From contig CAZVFT010000012.1 of NCBI GenBank assembly GCA_964626495.1, positions 1-35,634 on the forward strand: a stretch of 35,634 nucleotides of DNA, written 5' to 3'. Under the pieces are notes generated by a model, which saw only the letters and a program-made list of their open reading frames with translations, made no database searches and had not been told where the DNA came from. Positions within the stretch are counted from its first letter, which is position 1. The number at the start of each line of letters is the position of its first letter. A program made the position numbers and the translations under genes. Shown piece by piece: positions 1-7,081 of the stretch. The stretch comes from JACNLN01 sp964626495. GTDB taxonomy: Bacteria > Fidelibacterota > Marinisomatia > Marinisomatales > CAZVFT01.

Positions 1-35
1 AAAACATATCCGTCAGGAGCTGGACAAGATTACCC

Positions 36-53
36 ATCAGTCGGGTGCCTGAC
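36..53 (-). repeat. Interspersed palindrome, copy a
   Basis: On the minus strand this reads GTCAGGC-N4-GACTGAT, an imperfect palindrome. The same 18-bp pattern occurs at 24277-24294, 29524-29541 (one mismatch), 18445-18462, 18485-18502 and 34025-34042. It lies just beyond the 3' end of the flavin reductase gene. I infer a REP-like extragenic repeat. Confidence 0.6.
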
Positions 54-95
54 CGACAATAATGTGTGATGAACCAGTTTTATTATGCCCTCGTA

Positions 96-674
96 CTAAC
101 GCTGTGGTATGGGAATCTCAATTTCAGAGGGCATAATCTGGACGCTGTCTGGATCTGCTGAAATGTAACTGTTGCTCCCCAGGTATAAAGCAAAATTTAT
201 TTTCTCAGGATTCAATAAATTTTTACCGGTAATAACATTTTTGTTGTAATGAACAGCTACCACTTTCCCCACAAAGAAATTATGGTCTCCAACAGGGTAG
301 CGGTGGACTAATTTACATTCGTATGCAGCGTAAGCAGATTCTATGGTTGGGCACTTAATCACTTCGGATTTTTCAAGTGGGATAGAAAACAGCTTTATCT
401 TATCGTAATCCCGCCCTGAAACCCGACCTGTGCCGTGGATGATATCGATGTGTTCAATGGGTAAAAAATTGCAAGTAAACTCTCCGGAATCTACGATCAT
501 GTCGTGAGTAAATCTTTTTGGATGGATGGAAACACCAAAAAGTGGAGGATGAAAACTCAAGCCCGCATTCCAGGCTGCTGCCATAAAATTGACTTTATCT
601 TTCCTGCAGGCTCCAACAAGAGTAACGACACAGGGATAGAATTGATAGTACCCGGAAATGTCTTTTGTAATCAT
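96..674 (-). CDS. Flavin reductase-like, FMN-binding split-barrel protein
   Basis: This is a 192-residue protein of the flavin reductase-like family. These enzymes bind FMN in a split beta-barrel and either reduce flavin with NAD(P)H for a partner monooxygenase or act as oxidoreductases on their own. The early part, with an MAAAWNAGLS-like stretch around residues 31-40 and FGVSIHPKR near 46-54, matches the family's flavin-phosphate loop, and SGEFTCNFLP follows in the usual place. There is no signal peptide, so it is cytoplasmic. The ATG at 674 has a GGGGGT stretch a few bases upstream. The gene stands alone, 65 bp downstream of the MazG-like gene, and its substrate partner cannot be told from context. 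Confidence 0.8.
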   Translation of the reverse strand: MITKDISGYYQFYPCVVTLVGACRKDKVNFMAAAWNAGLSFHPPLFGVSIHPKRFTHDMIVDSGEFTCNFLPIEHIDIIHGTGRVSGRDYDKIKLFSIPLEKSEVIKCPTIESAYAAYECKLVHRYPVGDHNFFVGKVVAVHYNKNVITGKNLLNPEKINFALYLGSNSYISADPDSVQIMPSEIEIPIPQR

Positions 675-739
675 TGGTTACCCCCGATTATTGAAGATTG
701 ATAGTTAAAATAATTGCAATAAGGATAAGATCGCTCAAC

Positions 740-1051
740 TCAATCGCTTTCGGAGCCAGCAGACCCTTTTTGTAATCGTTTCTGGTATTTTGTAAGAGCA
801 GTTTCCAGAGCGTCTTCGAGGTCAACATTAAACTGATTTGCCAGCGTAATGAGTGAAAATAAAGTGTCACCTAATTCAGATTCGATTTCTTTCCTATATT
901 CAATTGGTTTCCTGCCATAATCCGACATTTTTAACACTTCTTTTGCAACTTCTCCTAATTCGGACAGCAAATCCAGCACCCTGTGCTCAGGTGGTGAATC
1001 TAAATTATAATCTTCGCAAAAATTTCTTACTTTATCCTGAATTTTCTTCAT
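740..1051 (-). CDS. MazG-like nucleotide pyrophosphohydrolase
   Basis: A 103-residue all-alpha protein. The sequence shows the two acidic motifs of MazG-type NTP pyrophosphatases: ELGEVAKE (about residues 31-38) and ESELGDTLFSL (about 56-66). Together these supply the EExxE and ExxD side chains that bind magnesium. The family hydrolyses nucleoside triphosphates to monophosphates and pyrophosphate, often as a house-cleaning function. It is short, one MazG domain only, like phage and archaeal single-domain forms. The C-terminal KRLQKGSAGSESD is probably disordered. The ATG at 1051 has no clear ribosome site. The substrate cannot be inferred. Confidence 0.75.
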   Translation of the reverse strand: MKKIQDKVRNFCEDYNLDSPPEHRVLDLLSELGEVAKEVLKMSDYGRKPIEYRKEIESELGDTLFSLITLANQFNVDLEDALETALTKYQKRLQKGSAGSESD

Positions 1052-1261
1052 GTACAGTTAATTTAGCGATTTTAATTTTTTCAGAAACTTATATGGATGT
1101 AATTGCTTGGAGCATTCATAAGAAATTATTGGATATTTTAACCTATTCGAGGTGGTACAAATTTGAAAATATTCTACAGGAGAACAGATCAATTTAGAGA
1201 GAGAAATTTCGTTACTTTATTTAGCGGCTCAGCGTAATGTTATTTCCTAAAAGGGACTAAT

Positions 1262-1522
1262 TCAATCTTTAACGACCTTGTAAACCTTATCTTTTTTCCG
1301 CACATGTTGGCTGACCTTCAGACCGATGCTGTCTCCTGTTTTTGCCTCCGAAATATTATCGTGCTCAATCTGCATTGATTTCACAATCTCCTCAAAGTCA
1401 GTTGTATGACCTTTAATATGAATGGTGTCTCCTGTTTTAAGTTTACCTTTCGTCATTTCTATGGCAGCTACGGATATCTTGCTAAAATAATTGGAGACAA
1501 ATCCTATTTCTTGTTCTTTCAT
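1262..1522 (-). CDS. Stand-alone EF-Tu domain 2-like beta-barrel protein
   Basis: An 86-residue protein that resembles translation factor domain 2. It has a conserved KLKTGDTIHIKG turn followed by the KTGDSIGLKVS hairpin, as in EF-Tu/IF2 second domains and in the C-terminal barrel of some U32 peptidases. Annotated relatives are usually called translation elongation factor-like protein. No GTPase domain is attached. I place the start at the ATG at 1522 because a GGAG sits six bases upstream; an in-frame TTG six bases further up is less likely. The gene is flanked by about 200 bp with nothing recognisable on the 3' side and by pcm on the 5' side. The function is unknown; RNA or ribosome binding is possible. 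Confidence 0.7.
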   Translation of the reverse strand: MKEQEIGFVSNYFSKISVAAIEMTKGKLKTGDTIHIKGHTTDFEEIVKSMQIEHDNISEAKTGDSIGLKVSQHVRKKDKVYKVVKD

Positions 1523-1612
1523 GATCAACTCCTTTTTGATAGCTGTTTATGTTGCAAATTTATGCAAAAAATCAATCAAATGTAGGATTGATTTCTGGCT
1601 GACAAAATGGAT

Positions 1613-2341
1613 TTACTCTTTCTCGTGAACCATTGGGACGAAGCGAACAGGGATGGACTTTTTCGTAGAAATTTCCCCTTTTTCGTCCTTTTCAACGACA
1701 ATTAAATCCTGTCCCCACCACTGAGGTCCCACAGGAAGAATCATCTGCCCCCCAGGTTTAAGCTGTTCCACGAGCTTCTCGGGAATCTGTTCAGGAGCTG
1801 CAGTGATTATGATCCGGTCGAATGGTGCTTTTTCTGGCCACCCTTTGTATCCATCTCCAATTTTTACGGAAATATTATCATATCCCATTTGCTTCAACCG
1901 TTTTCCAGCTTCTTGTCCGAGTTCAGGAATAATCTCGATGGTATAGACGTGTTTAGCGAGCTTAGATAAAATAGCTGCTTGATATCCTGAACCGGTACCA
2001 ACCTCAAGGACCACGTGCTGACTGTCAGGTTCAAGGAGTTCTGTCATTAGAGCAACGATATATGGTTGGCTGATAGTCTGACCGTGCCCGATAGGTAAAG
2101 GACCATCAGTGTATGCTGCGTGTTTGAGATCCTCGCTCACGAAAAGATGCCGAGGAACCTCCTCCATAGCCCTGAGTACATCCAGATTCTTAACCCCCCG
2201 GGACTTAATCTGGTCTTCAATCATCATGATACGTTTTTTCTGATATGCTGGAGGATCATATATCTGGCCTAAAAGAATATGAGGAAAAATAAGAATAAAT
2301 CCGCTAAGTAGGACAATTTTATGTGTTTGATTAAAGGACAT
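1613..2341 (-). CDS. pcm: Protein-L-isoaspartate O-methyltransferase with signal peptide
   Basis: This enzyme methylates L-isoaspartyl residues from S-adenosylmethionine, starting repair of damaged proteins. Counting from the ATG at 2341 (242 residues), family motifs are clear: GQTISQPY near 87-94 (substrate loop) and the SAM-binding VLEVGTGSGYQAAIL near 111-125, then DRIIITAAPEQIP. The chosen start follows an AGGAGG about ten bases upstream. It gives an N-terminal hydrophobic segment, KIVLLSGFILIFPHILLG, followed by QIYDPP, which looks like an export signal. The usual enzyme is cytoplasmic and about 210 residues, so this version probably works in the periplasm, where SAM supply would be puzzling. 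A longer reading frame upstream of the ribosome site exists but is not favoured. Confidence 0.85.
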   Translation of the reverse strand: MSFNQTHKIVLLSGFILIFPHILLGQIYDPPAYQKKRIMMIEDQIKSRGVKNLDVLRAMEEVPRHLFVSEDLKHAAYTDGPLPIGHGQTISQPYIVALMTELLEPDSQHVVLEVGTGSGYQAAILSKLAKHVYTIEIIPELGQEAGKRLKQMGYDNISVKIGDGYKGWPEKAPFDRIIITAAPEQIPEKLVEQLKPGGQMILPVGPQWWGQDLIVVEKDEKGEISTKKSIPVRFVPMVHEKE

Positions 2342-2582
2342 TTCATAGTTACCTCCTGCCTTAAGATATAACGAATTTATTAATTGGTCAAGGTAAAGCA
2401 AAAAGAAGTATCAAAATAAATATCATATATGAATGTGATCATTATTTATAACGGAATATTAAGTCAAAACTAACAAGAAGATTTGTAGTTAAAATTAAAT
2501 CATCATAAATTTTCGTCTATTTATTGAGGTATAAAAACACCTAAAAAGGCTATGTAATTAACCAATGAATCTACTTCGATTC

Positions 2583-2642
2583 ACCCTTTGCAGTTCATTC
2601 TTCATTCCGATTTTATCGGGACTACGGAGAACGTTAAAGGGT
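2583..2642. repeat. 60-bp nested hairpin in the pcm/nfnA intergenic region
   Basis: The 436 bp between pcm and nfnA hold no gene that I can support. Within them is a fully nested structure: ACCCTTT (2583-2589) pairs with AAAGGGT (2636-2642), GTTC (2593-2596) with GAAC (2629-2632), and CCGAT (2607-2611) with ATCGG (2615-2619), with symmetric three-base internal loops gca/gtt. The right end, GAACGTTAAAGGG, resembles an attC R' end. It may be an isolated attC-like site or an RNA leader structure for nfnAB. Confidence 0.55.
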
Positions 2643-2777
2643 TAGTCATAACTGAACTACTCAATTAAGAGGTAGTTACCATGTTTTTAATTAATTGGAA
2701 CCAAGCTTTAATTGCCCGATAATATAAAAGTACAGTAATACTAAATAAGTTCTTTATCTGTAAAAAGAGAAAATCAA

Positions 2778-3641
2778 ATGAATAAAATTCTTCATGCTGA
2801 ATTTATCGCTTCTAATGTTAAGATTTTCAGGATTCTAGCGCCTAATATTGCTCGTAAGAGAAAACCCGGGCAATTTGTTGTTTTAAGGGTCCACGCGTTA
2901 GGAGAAAGAATTCCCATCACCATTGCGGATGCTAATGAGGAAGAAGGTTCAATCACGCTCATTGTCCAGGGAGTCGGTAAAACCACCTATCATATGAATA
3001 TGCTTGAAGAGGGAGATTACCTTCAGGATTTGGTTGGTCCTCTTGGAATACCAACACATATAGAAAAGTGGGGACGGGTGGTATGTGTGAGTGGTGGAGT
3101 CGGAACAGCGGAAGCTTTGCCTATTGCTCGGGCAATGAAAGCTGCAGGCAATGAGGTGATTTCTATCATTGGTGCTAGAACTAAGGACTTGGTTATCGCT
3201 GAGGAAGAGATGTTAAAGCGAACAGATCAGGTCATCATTACAACTGATGATGGAACATATGGTAAAAAAGGTCTGGTCACCGATGCTCTTCAGGACATTC
3301 TTAAGGAAAAGAAGGTCAATTTTATTCTGGCAATAGGACCTTTGCCCATGATGAAAGCCATCGCCGAGATGACTCGGCCACTAAAGATTCCAACAGTTGT
3401 TTCCCTAAATTCCATTATGATTGACGGTACTGGAATGTGTGGTGGATGTCGGGTAACCGTTGATGGTAAAAAGGTTTTCGTGTGTGTGGAAGGGCCTGAG
3501 TTTGATGCCCATAAAGTAGATTTTGCCGAGTTGGCTAATCGGCAGAAAATTTATCTTGACGAGGAGCGGAAATCCCTGCAGAAATTTGAAGAAAATTGCC
3601 GATTTGGCAGGGAAATTGAAAAGGCAAGAGCGGAGTTATAA
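2778..3641 (+). CDS. nfnA: NADH-dependent ferredoxin:NADP+ oxidoreductase, small subunit
   Basis: A 287-residue flavoprotein of the dihydroorotate dehydrogenase electron-transfer subunit type. It carries an N-terminal FAD-binding barrel, an NAD(H)-binding region with VVCVSGGVGTAEALP near residues 101-115, and a C-terminal [2Fe-2S] motif GTGMCGGCR with Cys221, Cys224 and Cys236. In characterised Nfn enzymes the cluster has three cysteines and one aspartate as ligands. Paired with the next gene only 5 bp downstream, it should form NfnAB. That complex bifurcates electrons between NADPH, ferredoxin and NAD+. The same subunit pair is also called sulfide dehydrogenase SudBA or is annotated as glutamate synthase partner, and sequence alone does not settle the activity. 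Confidence 0.85.
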   Translation: MNKILHAEFIASNVKIFRILAPNIARKRKPGQFVVLRVHALGERIPITIADANEEEGSITLIVQGVGKTTYHMNMLEEGDYLQDLVGPLGIPTHIEKWGRVVCVSGGVGTAEALPIARAMKAAGNEVISIIGARTKDLVIAEEEMLKRTDQVIITTDDGTYGKKGLVTDALQDILKEKKVNFILAIGPLPMMKAIAEMTRPLKIPTVVSLNSIMIDGTGMCGGCRVTVDGKKVFVCVEGPEFDAHKVDFAELANRQKIYLDEERKSLQKFEENCRFGREIEKARAEL

Positions 3642-3646
3642 GAACG

Positions 3647-5125
3647 ATGGTGGATAAAAAAGAATTATCAAAAAAAGAGCGGGTGGCAATACCACGGCAG
3701 GCTATGCCGGAACGCAAACCGGAAATTCGATGTTCGAACTTTGAGGAAGTAAACCTTGGTTTTGATGAAGAAACCGCAATGACCGAAGCGCTGCGCTGCA
3801 TTGATTGTAAAAAGCCAACCTGTATTGACGGTTGCCCCGTCGATATAAAAATCCCTGAATTTATCATAAAAATTGCTGATGGTGATTTTATTGGAGCTGT
3901 TGAAAAAATTAAGGAAGACAATTCATTGCCAGCGGTCTGCGGGCGCGTTTGTCCACAAGAGACGCAATGTGAAGAAACCTGTGTACTTAAGAAGAAATAT
4001 GAACCGGTTTCGATTGGGCGTCTTGAACGCTTTGTGGCTGACTATGAGCTGAAACATCGTGAATTCCAACTACCAGACTTGCCCCCCAAAAAAGGGAAAA
4101 AGGTTGCGATTATTGGGAGTGGTCCAGCGGGACTGGCTTGCGCCAGCGATTTGATTAAATGGGGATATGATGTTACCGTGTATGAAGCCTTACACGAACT
4201 AGGGGGGGTTTTAGTTTATGGGATTCCAGAGTTTCGGCTGCCCAAAGCGTTGTTACGACAGGAAATCGGCAATCTGGGGAAAATGGGAGTAAACTTTGTC
4301 ACTAACTTTGTAGTTGGGAAATCAATGACGGTTGATGAATTGTTGAATCGGGAGAATTACGATGCTATTTTTATTGGGACTGGAGCCGGATTACCATGGT
4401 TTATGAACGTACCCGGAGAAAATCTCAATGGAGTTTATTCAGCCAATGAGTATTTAACGCGGGTAAACCTGATGAAAGCCTATGACTTTCCAAATACTGA
4501 CACCCCAATTAAAAAGGGTATAAATGTTATTGTAATCGGTGGTGGTAATACGGCTATGGATGCTGTCAGGACGGCTAAGAGACTCGGAGCGGAACGCGCA
4601 ATTATAATGTATCGCCGAACGGAAATTGAAATGCCCGCCCGGGATGAAGAAATTCAACATGCTAAAGAGGAAGGTATTGAATTTCATCTGCTGACTGCTC
4701 CAGTCGAATTTATTGGCGATGAAAGGGGTTGGGTTCAACAGGCTAAATGCATCAAAATGGAACTCGGTGAACCGGATGATTCCGGCCGGAGAAGACCAAT
4801 TCCCATAGAAAACTCTGAATTTAATTTTGACGTAGACCTGGCAATTGTGGCAATCGGTAATGGATCCAATCCCTTAATTGCCCAAACCACACCGGATATG
4901 AAAACGAATAAATGGGGAAATATTATTGCTGATTCTGAAACGGGACGAACCTCAAAGGAGGGCGTGTTTGCCGGTGGCGATATCGTTACCGGTGGCGCTA
5001 CTGTTATTCTTGCTATGGGAGCAGGCAGGGCGGCAGCGAAATCAATTAATGATTATCTGCAGACCAGTGTTTGGGAATTGCCGCCAGAAAAACCAGAAGA
5101 AAAGGAATTAGTTGAAACCAAGTGA
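3647..5125 (+). CDS. nfnB: NADPH-dependent ferredoxin oxidoreductase large subunit (GltD-like)
   Basis: A 492-residue GltD-like flavoprotein. Two [4Fe-4S] clusters are predicted from Cys51, Cys54, Cys59 and Cys63 and from Cys98, Cys102, Cys108 and Cys112. The FAD Rossmann motif is GSGPAGLACASDL from about 157, and the NADP(H) Rossmann motif is VIGGGNTAMDAVRTAKRLGAE. A third nucleotide-site element, GVFAGGDIVTGGATVI, lies near the C-terminus. Length and domain order match NfnB/NfnL and the glutamate synthase small subunit. No glutamate synthase large-subunit gene is nearby, and the tight pairing with nfnA supports an electron-bifurcating transhydrogenase. It would balance ferredoxin, NADH and NADPH pools in the cytoplasm of an organism with anaerobic metabolism. 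Confidence 0.88.
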   Translation: MVDKKELSKKERVAIPRQAMPERKPEIRCSNFEEVNLGFDEETAMTEALRCIDCKKPTCIDGCPVDIKIPEFIIKIADGDFIGAVEKIKEDNSLPAVCGRVCPQETQCEETCVLKKKYEPVSIGRLERFVADYELKHREFQLPDLPPKKGKKVAIIGSGPAGLACASDLIKWGYDVTVYEALHELGGVLVYGIPEFRLPKALLRQEIGNLGKMGVNFVTNFVVGKSMTVDELLNRENYDAIFIGTGAGLPWFMNVPGENLNGVYSANEYLTRVNLMKAYDFPNTDTPIKKGINVIVIGGGNTAMDAVRTAKRLGAERAIIMYRRTEIEMPARDEEIQHAKEEGIEFHLLTAPVEFIGDERGWVQQAKCIKMELGEPDDSGRRRPIPIENSEFNFDVDLAIVAIGNGSNPLIAQTTPDMKTNKWGNIIADSETGRTSKEGVFAGGDIVTGGATVILAMGAGRAAAKSINDYLQTSVWELPPEKPEEKELVETK

Positions 5126-5127
5126 AT

Positions 5128-5193
5128 CTCTATTGATCCTACTGAAACAGATAAAATTGCACGTTAAGAAGGTCAAGATCGAAATAGAGTTTT
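5128..5193 (+). terminator. Possible terminator after nfnAB
   Basis: CTCTATTGATC (5128-5138) is mirrored by GATCGAAATAGAG (5177-5189), and TTTT follows directly. The loop is about 38 bases, longer than a classic intrinsic terminator, so this is only a candidate end for the nfnAB transcript. Confidence 0.3.
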
Positions 5194-5210
5194 GGAAAAG
5201 GATTATTTAA

Positions 5211-6260
5211 TCAATCTTGTTTTGTTGAATCGGGACTTACTATGGTTGTGGTGTGTTTTGCTTTATATTGTTTGAATCGTTTTTCTATTTCTTTTTTTTC
5301 TGTTCTTAAGCGGGCATATTCGTTTAGAGTTTGCTCAATTGGTGTATCTTTCCTAATACTATCTAATTTTATTTTATATTCAATGAACTTTTTCTTATTT
5401 TTCTCAGAATTCCATAAAGTAGATTCATTATAATGTTCTCTTATAATATTAAGCATTTTGTTTCTAGCTTTTTCATACTTGGGATTTTCTTTAACCAGTT
5501 TAATATATTCGGCTTTTATCGAGTTCAAGGCGGAATTATAATCTGATATTTTATCCTCAAAGTATTCAGTGCTATCAATTACAACAACACTCATTGTTGT
5601 ATCATAAACTTCTGCTTGGGAGAGTTCTTCAAATTTAATTGACGAGTCTGTTCTGGTAATAAATGTTGTTAATGTATCTGTTGTTTCTTGAACTTTATGA
5701 ATTGCATCTTGTTTTGTTGAGTCAATAGGGGCAGATTCTGGTTTAACGGGAATGTCTTCAAAGGTTTTTGTATATCCTACAATGAATATATCGTTGGGTA
5801 ATATTTTATCAGGGAAAAGACCGTCCTGACAATTTTTAAGCCCTTTCTTTTCTATTACACAATATGTGTCTGTTATGGGATCAATGTCATTCCATTTAGA
5901 TACTTTAACTATGTGATTAGCTGTTTGCTTATTTGAAGGATTAATTGATCCTTCACTAATTAACTTGTCTTTGACAATTTGCCACATATTGTCGCCTGTT
6001 TTTACAGTATACATCATAGGCGTTGGTTTTTGTACTCCAACGAATTCTATTTCTATGGTATCTTCTAGCTCAGAGGTTATATCAACCTCTAATAAAATAT
6101 GCCCTTTTCCAGTAATCTGTTCCTGTTGTTGAGAAAATCGCAATTCAAGGCCTTGCTTTGTCTTATTTTCCTTTTGGACGATTGGATTGGCTATTAGAAG
6201 ATATGGTAAAAATAATGGTATAAAGATAAAGAAAATAAATATTCTGTTCTGTTTAATCAT
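5211..6260 (-). CDS. Secreted LysM-like domain protein with coiled-coil tail
   Basis: A 349-residue protein with an N-terminal hydrophobic signal, IFIFFIFIPLFLPYLLIANP. A LysM-like segment begins at MYTVKTGDNMWQIVKDKL and ends near FPDKILPNDIFIVGY. It has a longer insert than a canonical 45-residue LysM and includes two cysteines (CVIEKKGLKNC). LysM domains usually bind peptidoglycan. The remainder is rich in Ser/Thr/Asp and then, in about the last 110 residues, charged and helical (for example RLRTEKKEIEKRFKQY), probably a coiled coil. It is more AT-rich than its neighbours. I do not recognise the whole protein. A periplasmic, wall-associated role is inferred. No clear ribosome site precedes the ATG. 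Confidence 0.65.
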   Translation of the reverse strand: MIKQNRIFIFFIFIPLFLPYLLIANPIVQKENKTKQGLELRFSQQQEQITGKGHILLEVDITSELEDTIEIEFVGVQKPTPMMYTVKTGDNMWQIVKDKLISEGSINPSNKQTANHIVKVSKWNDIDPITDTYCVIEKKGLKNCQDGLFPDKILPNDIFIVGYTKTFEDIPVKPESAPIDSTKQDAIHKVQETTDTLTTFITRTDSSIKFEELSQAEVYDTTMSVVVIDSTEYFEDKISDYNSALNSIKAEYIKLVKENPKYEKARNKMLNIIREHYNESTLWNSEKNKKKFIEYKIKLDSIRKDTPIEQTLNEYARLRTEKKEIEKRFKQYKAKHTTTIVSPDSTKQD

Positions 6261-6833
6261 AACAATGTTTTGTTATTACTTAATGACACAGGTTATTTAA
6301 TTCTATTTTATCACTAAATAAATTTTTTTAATAAATATCGAATTGTCAACATGTTAATTATATTTTCTTTACCACCCCGTTATTTCAAAATTGGAAGCTA
6401 ATAGCCAGATGGTTATGATGTTTTTGCTGTATCACCTTCGCTGATAAAAATGTTTGAGCAGTCACATGAGACAAAAGCATTTTTCCAATAAGACTTATTT
6501 TATAATAAACAAATCCAATAATCTTAAACAGTCGGAATATCTCTACGGTTTTGATTGGACAGGATAGTAATAATTTATCATGGCAGGTCTAAATCTAAGT
6601 GTAAATCAAATACATGGATATGACCAAAAGTGAAAATAATGCATGGATATTTGAAAAAAGTTGTCGCTGAATTGACTCAAGATGAAACTGAGTTTTTACG
6701 TGATGGCGATACTCTTCAACTTTCCATCAATACCCACTATCCCAACCCTTCCAATCGCTAAACAATCCATCTTTAAATCATACTTCTTCTGGACATTAGT
6801 GATTGTTGATTGTCCGGGATGGGGAATGTAAAA
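6261..6833. other. 573-bp intergenic stretch without a supported gene
   Basis: AT-rich. The only thing of note is a 40-codon frame at 6639-6761 (+) ending HYPNPSNR, faintly like a type IX sorting signature. It has no ribosome site and no upstream protein, so it could be a decayed fragment or chance. A short direct repeat CATGGATAT occurs at 6613 and 6642. I see no RNA gene or convincing terminator. Confidence 0.4.
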
Positions 6834-7019
6834 CTATTTTTCAGCCGGAGCGTAAAAACACCGCTTGGGCGAGGAGATCTCTCCTTTTTTCTTCAGTACA
6901 TTTATGGCTTTTGAGACTTCTTTACTGTCAAGACCGGTCTCTTTCGCAATATCCCCAGGCCGGACGGGTTTTCCTGCCTTTTTCATAGCATCGAGGACTG
7001 TTTGTTCATTAACACTCAT
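6834..7019 (-). CDS. Small winged-helix DNA-binding protein
   Basis: A 61-residue protein that is essentially one winged-helix domain. It has an initial helix (NEQTVLDAMKKAG), a helix-turn-helix with PGDIAKETGLDSKEVSKAINVLKKKG, and a short wing ending at RCFYAPAEK. This matches stand-alone MarR/ArsR-like or Fur-independent winged-helix regulators annotated only as transcriptional regulator. A GGAGG seven bases before the ATG at 7019 fixes the start; a possible upstream ATG at 7037 lies before that ribosome site and is rejected. It has no ligand or metal-binding domain. The gene sits downstream of and in the same direction as the acylase gene. Target genes are unknown. Confidence 0.7.
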   Translation of the reverse strand: MSVNEQTVLDAMKKAGKPVRPGDIAKETGLDSKEVSKAINVLKKKGEISSPKRCFYAPAEK

Positions 7020-7081
7020 ATTTGATCCTCCATTCATTTTCTTGTATTATAAGTAGCTTTATATAATTAAAATTTAGAGCA

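Noticed and set aside
1081..1197. A 34-codon plus-strand stretch (MDVIAWSIHKK...)
   Set aside because: No ribosome site, and the surrounding frame runs antisense through the MazG-like gene. No family recognised.
3647..5125. Glutamate synthase small subunit (GltD)
   Set aside because: The domains fit, but there is no large subunit nearby and the gene is paired with an NfnA-type flavoprotein.
6639..6761. A 40-codon frame ending in HYPNPSNR, like a type IX sorting tail
   Set aside because: It is too short, without an upstream protein or ribosome site. It may be decayed or chance, so it is only mentioned in the intergenic entry.
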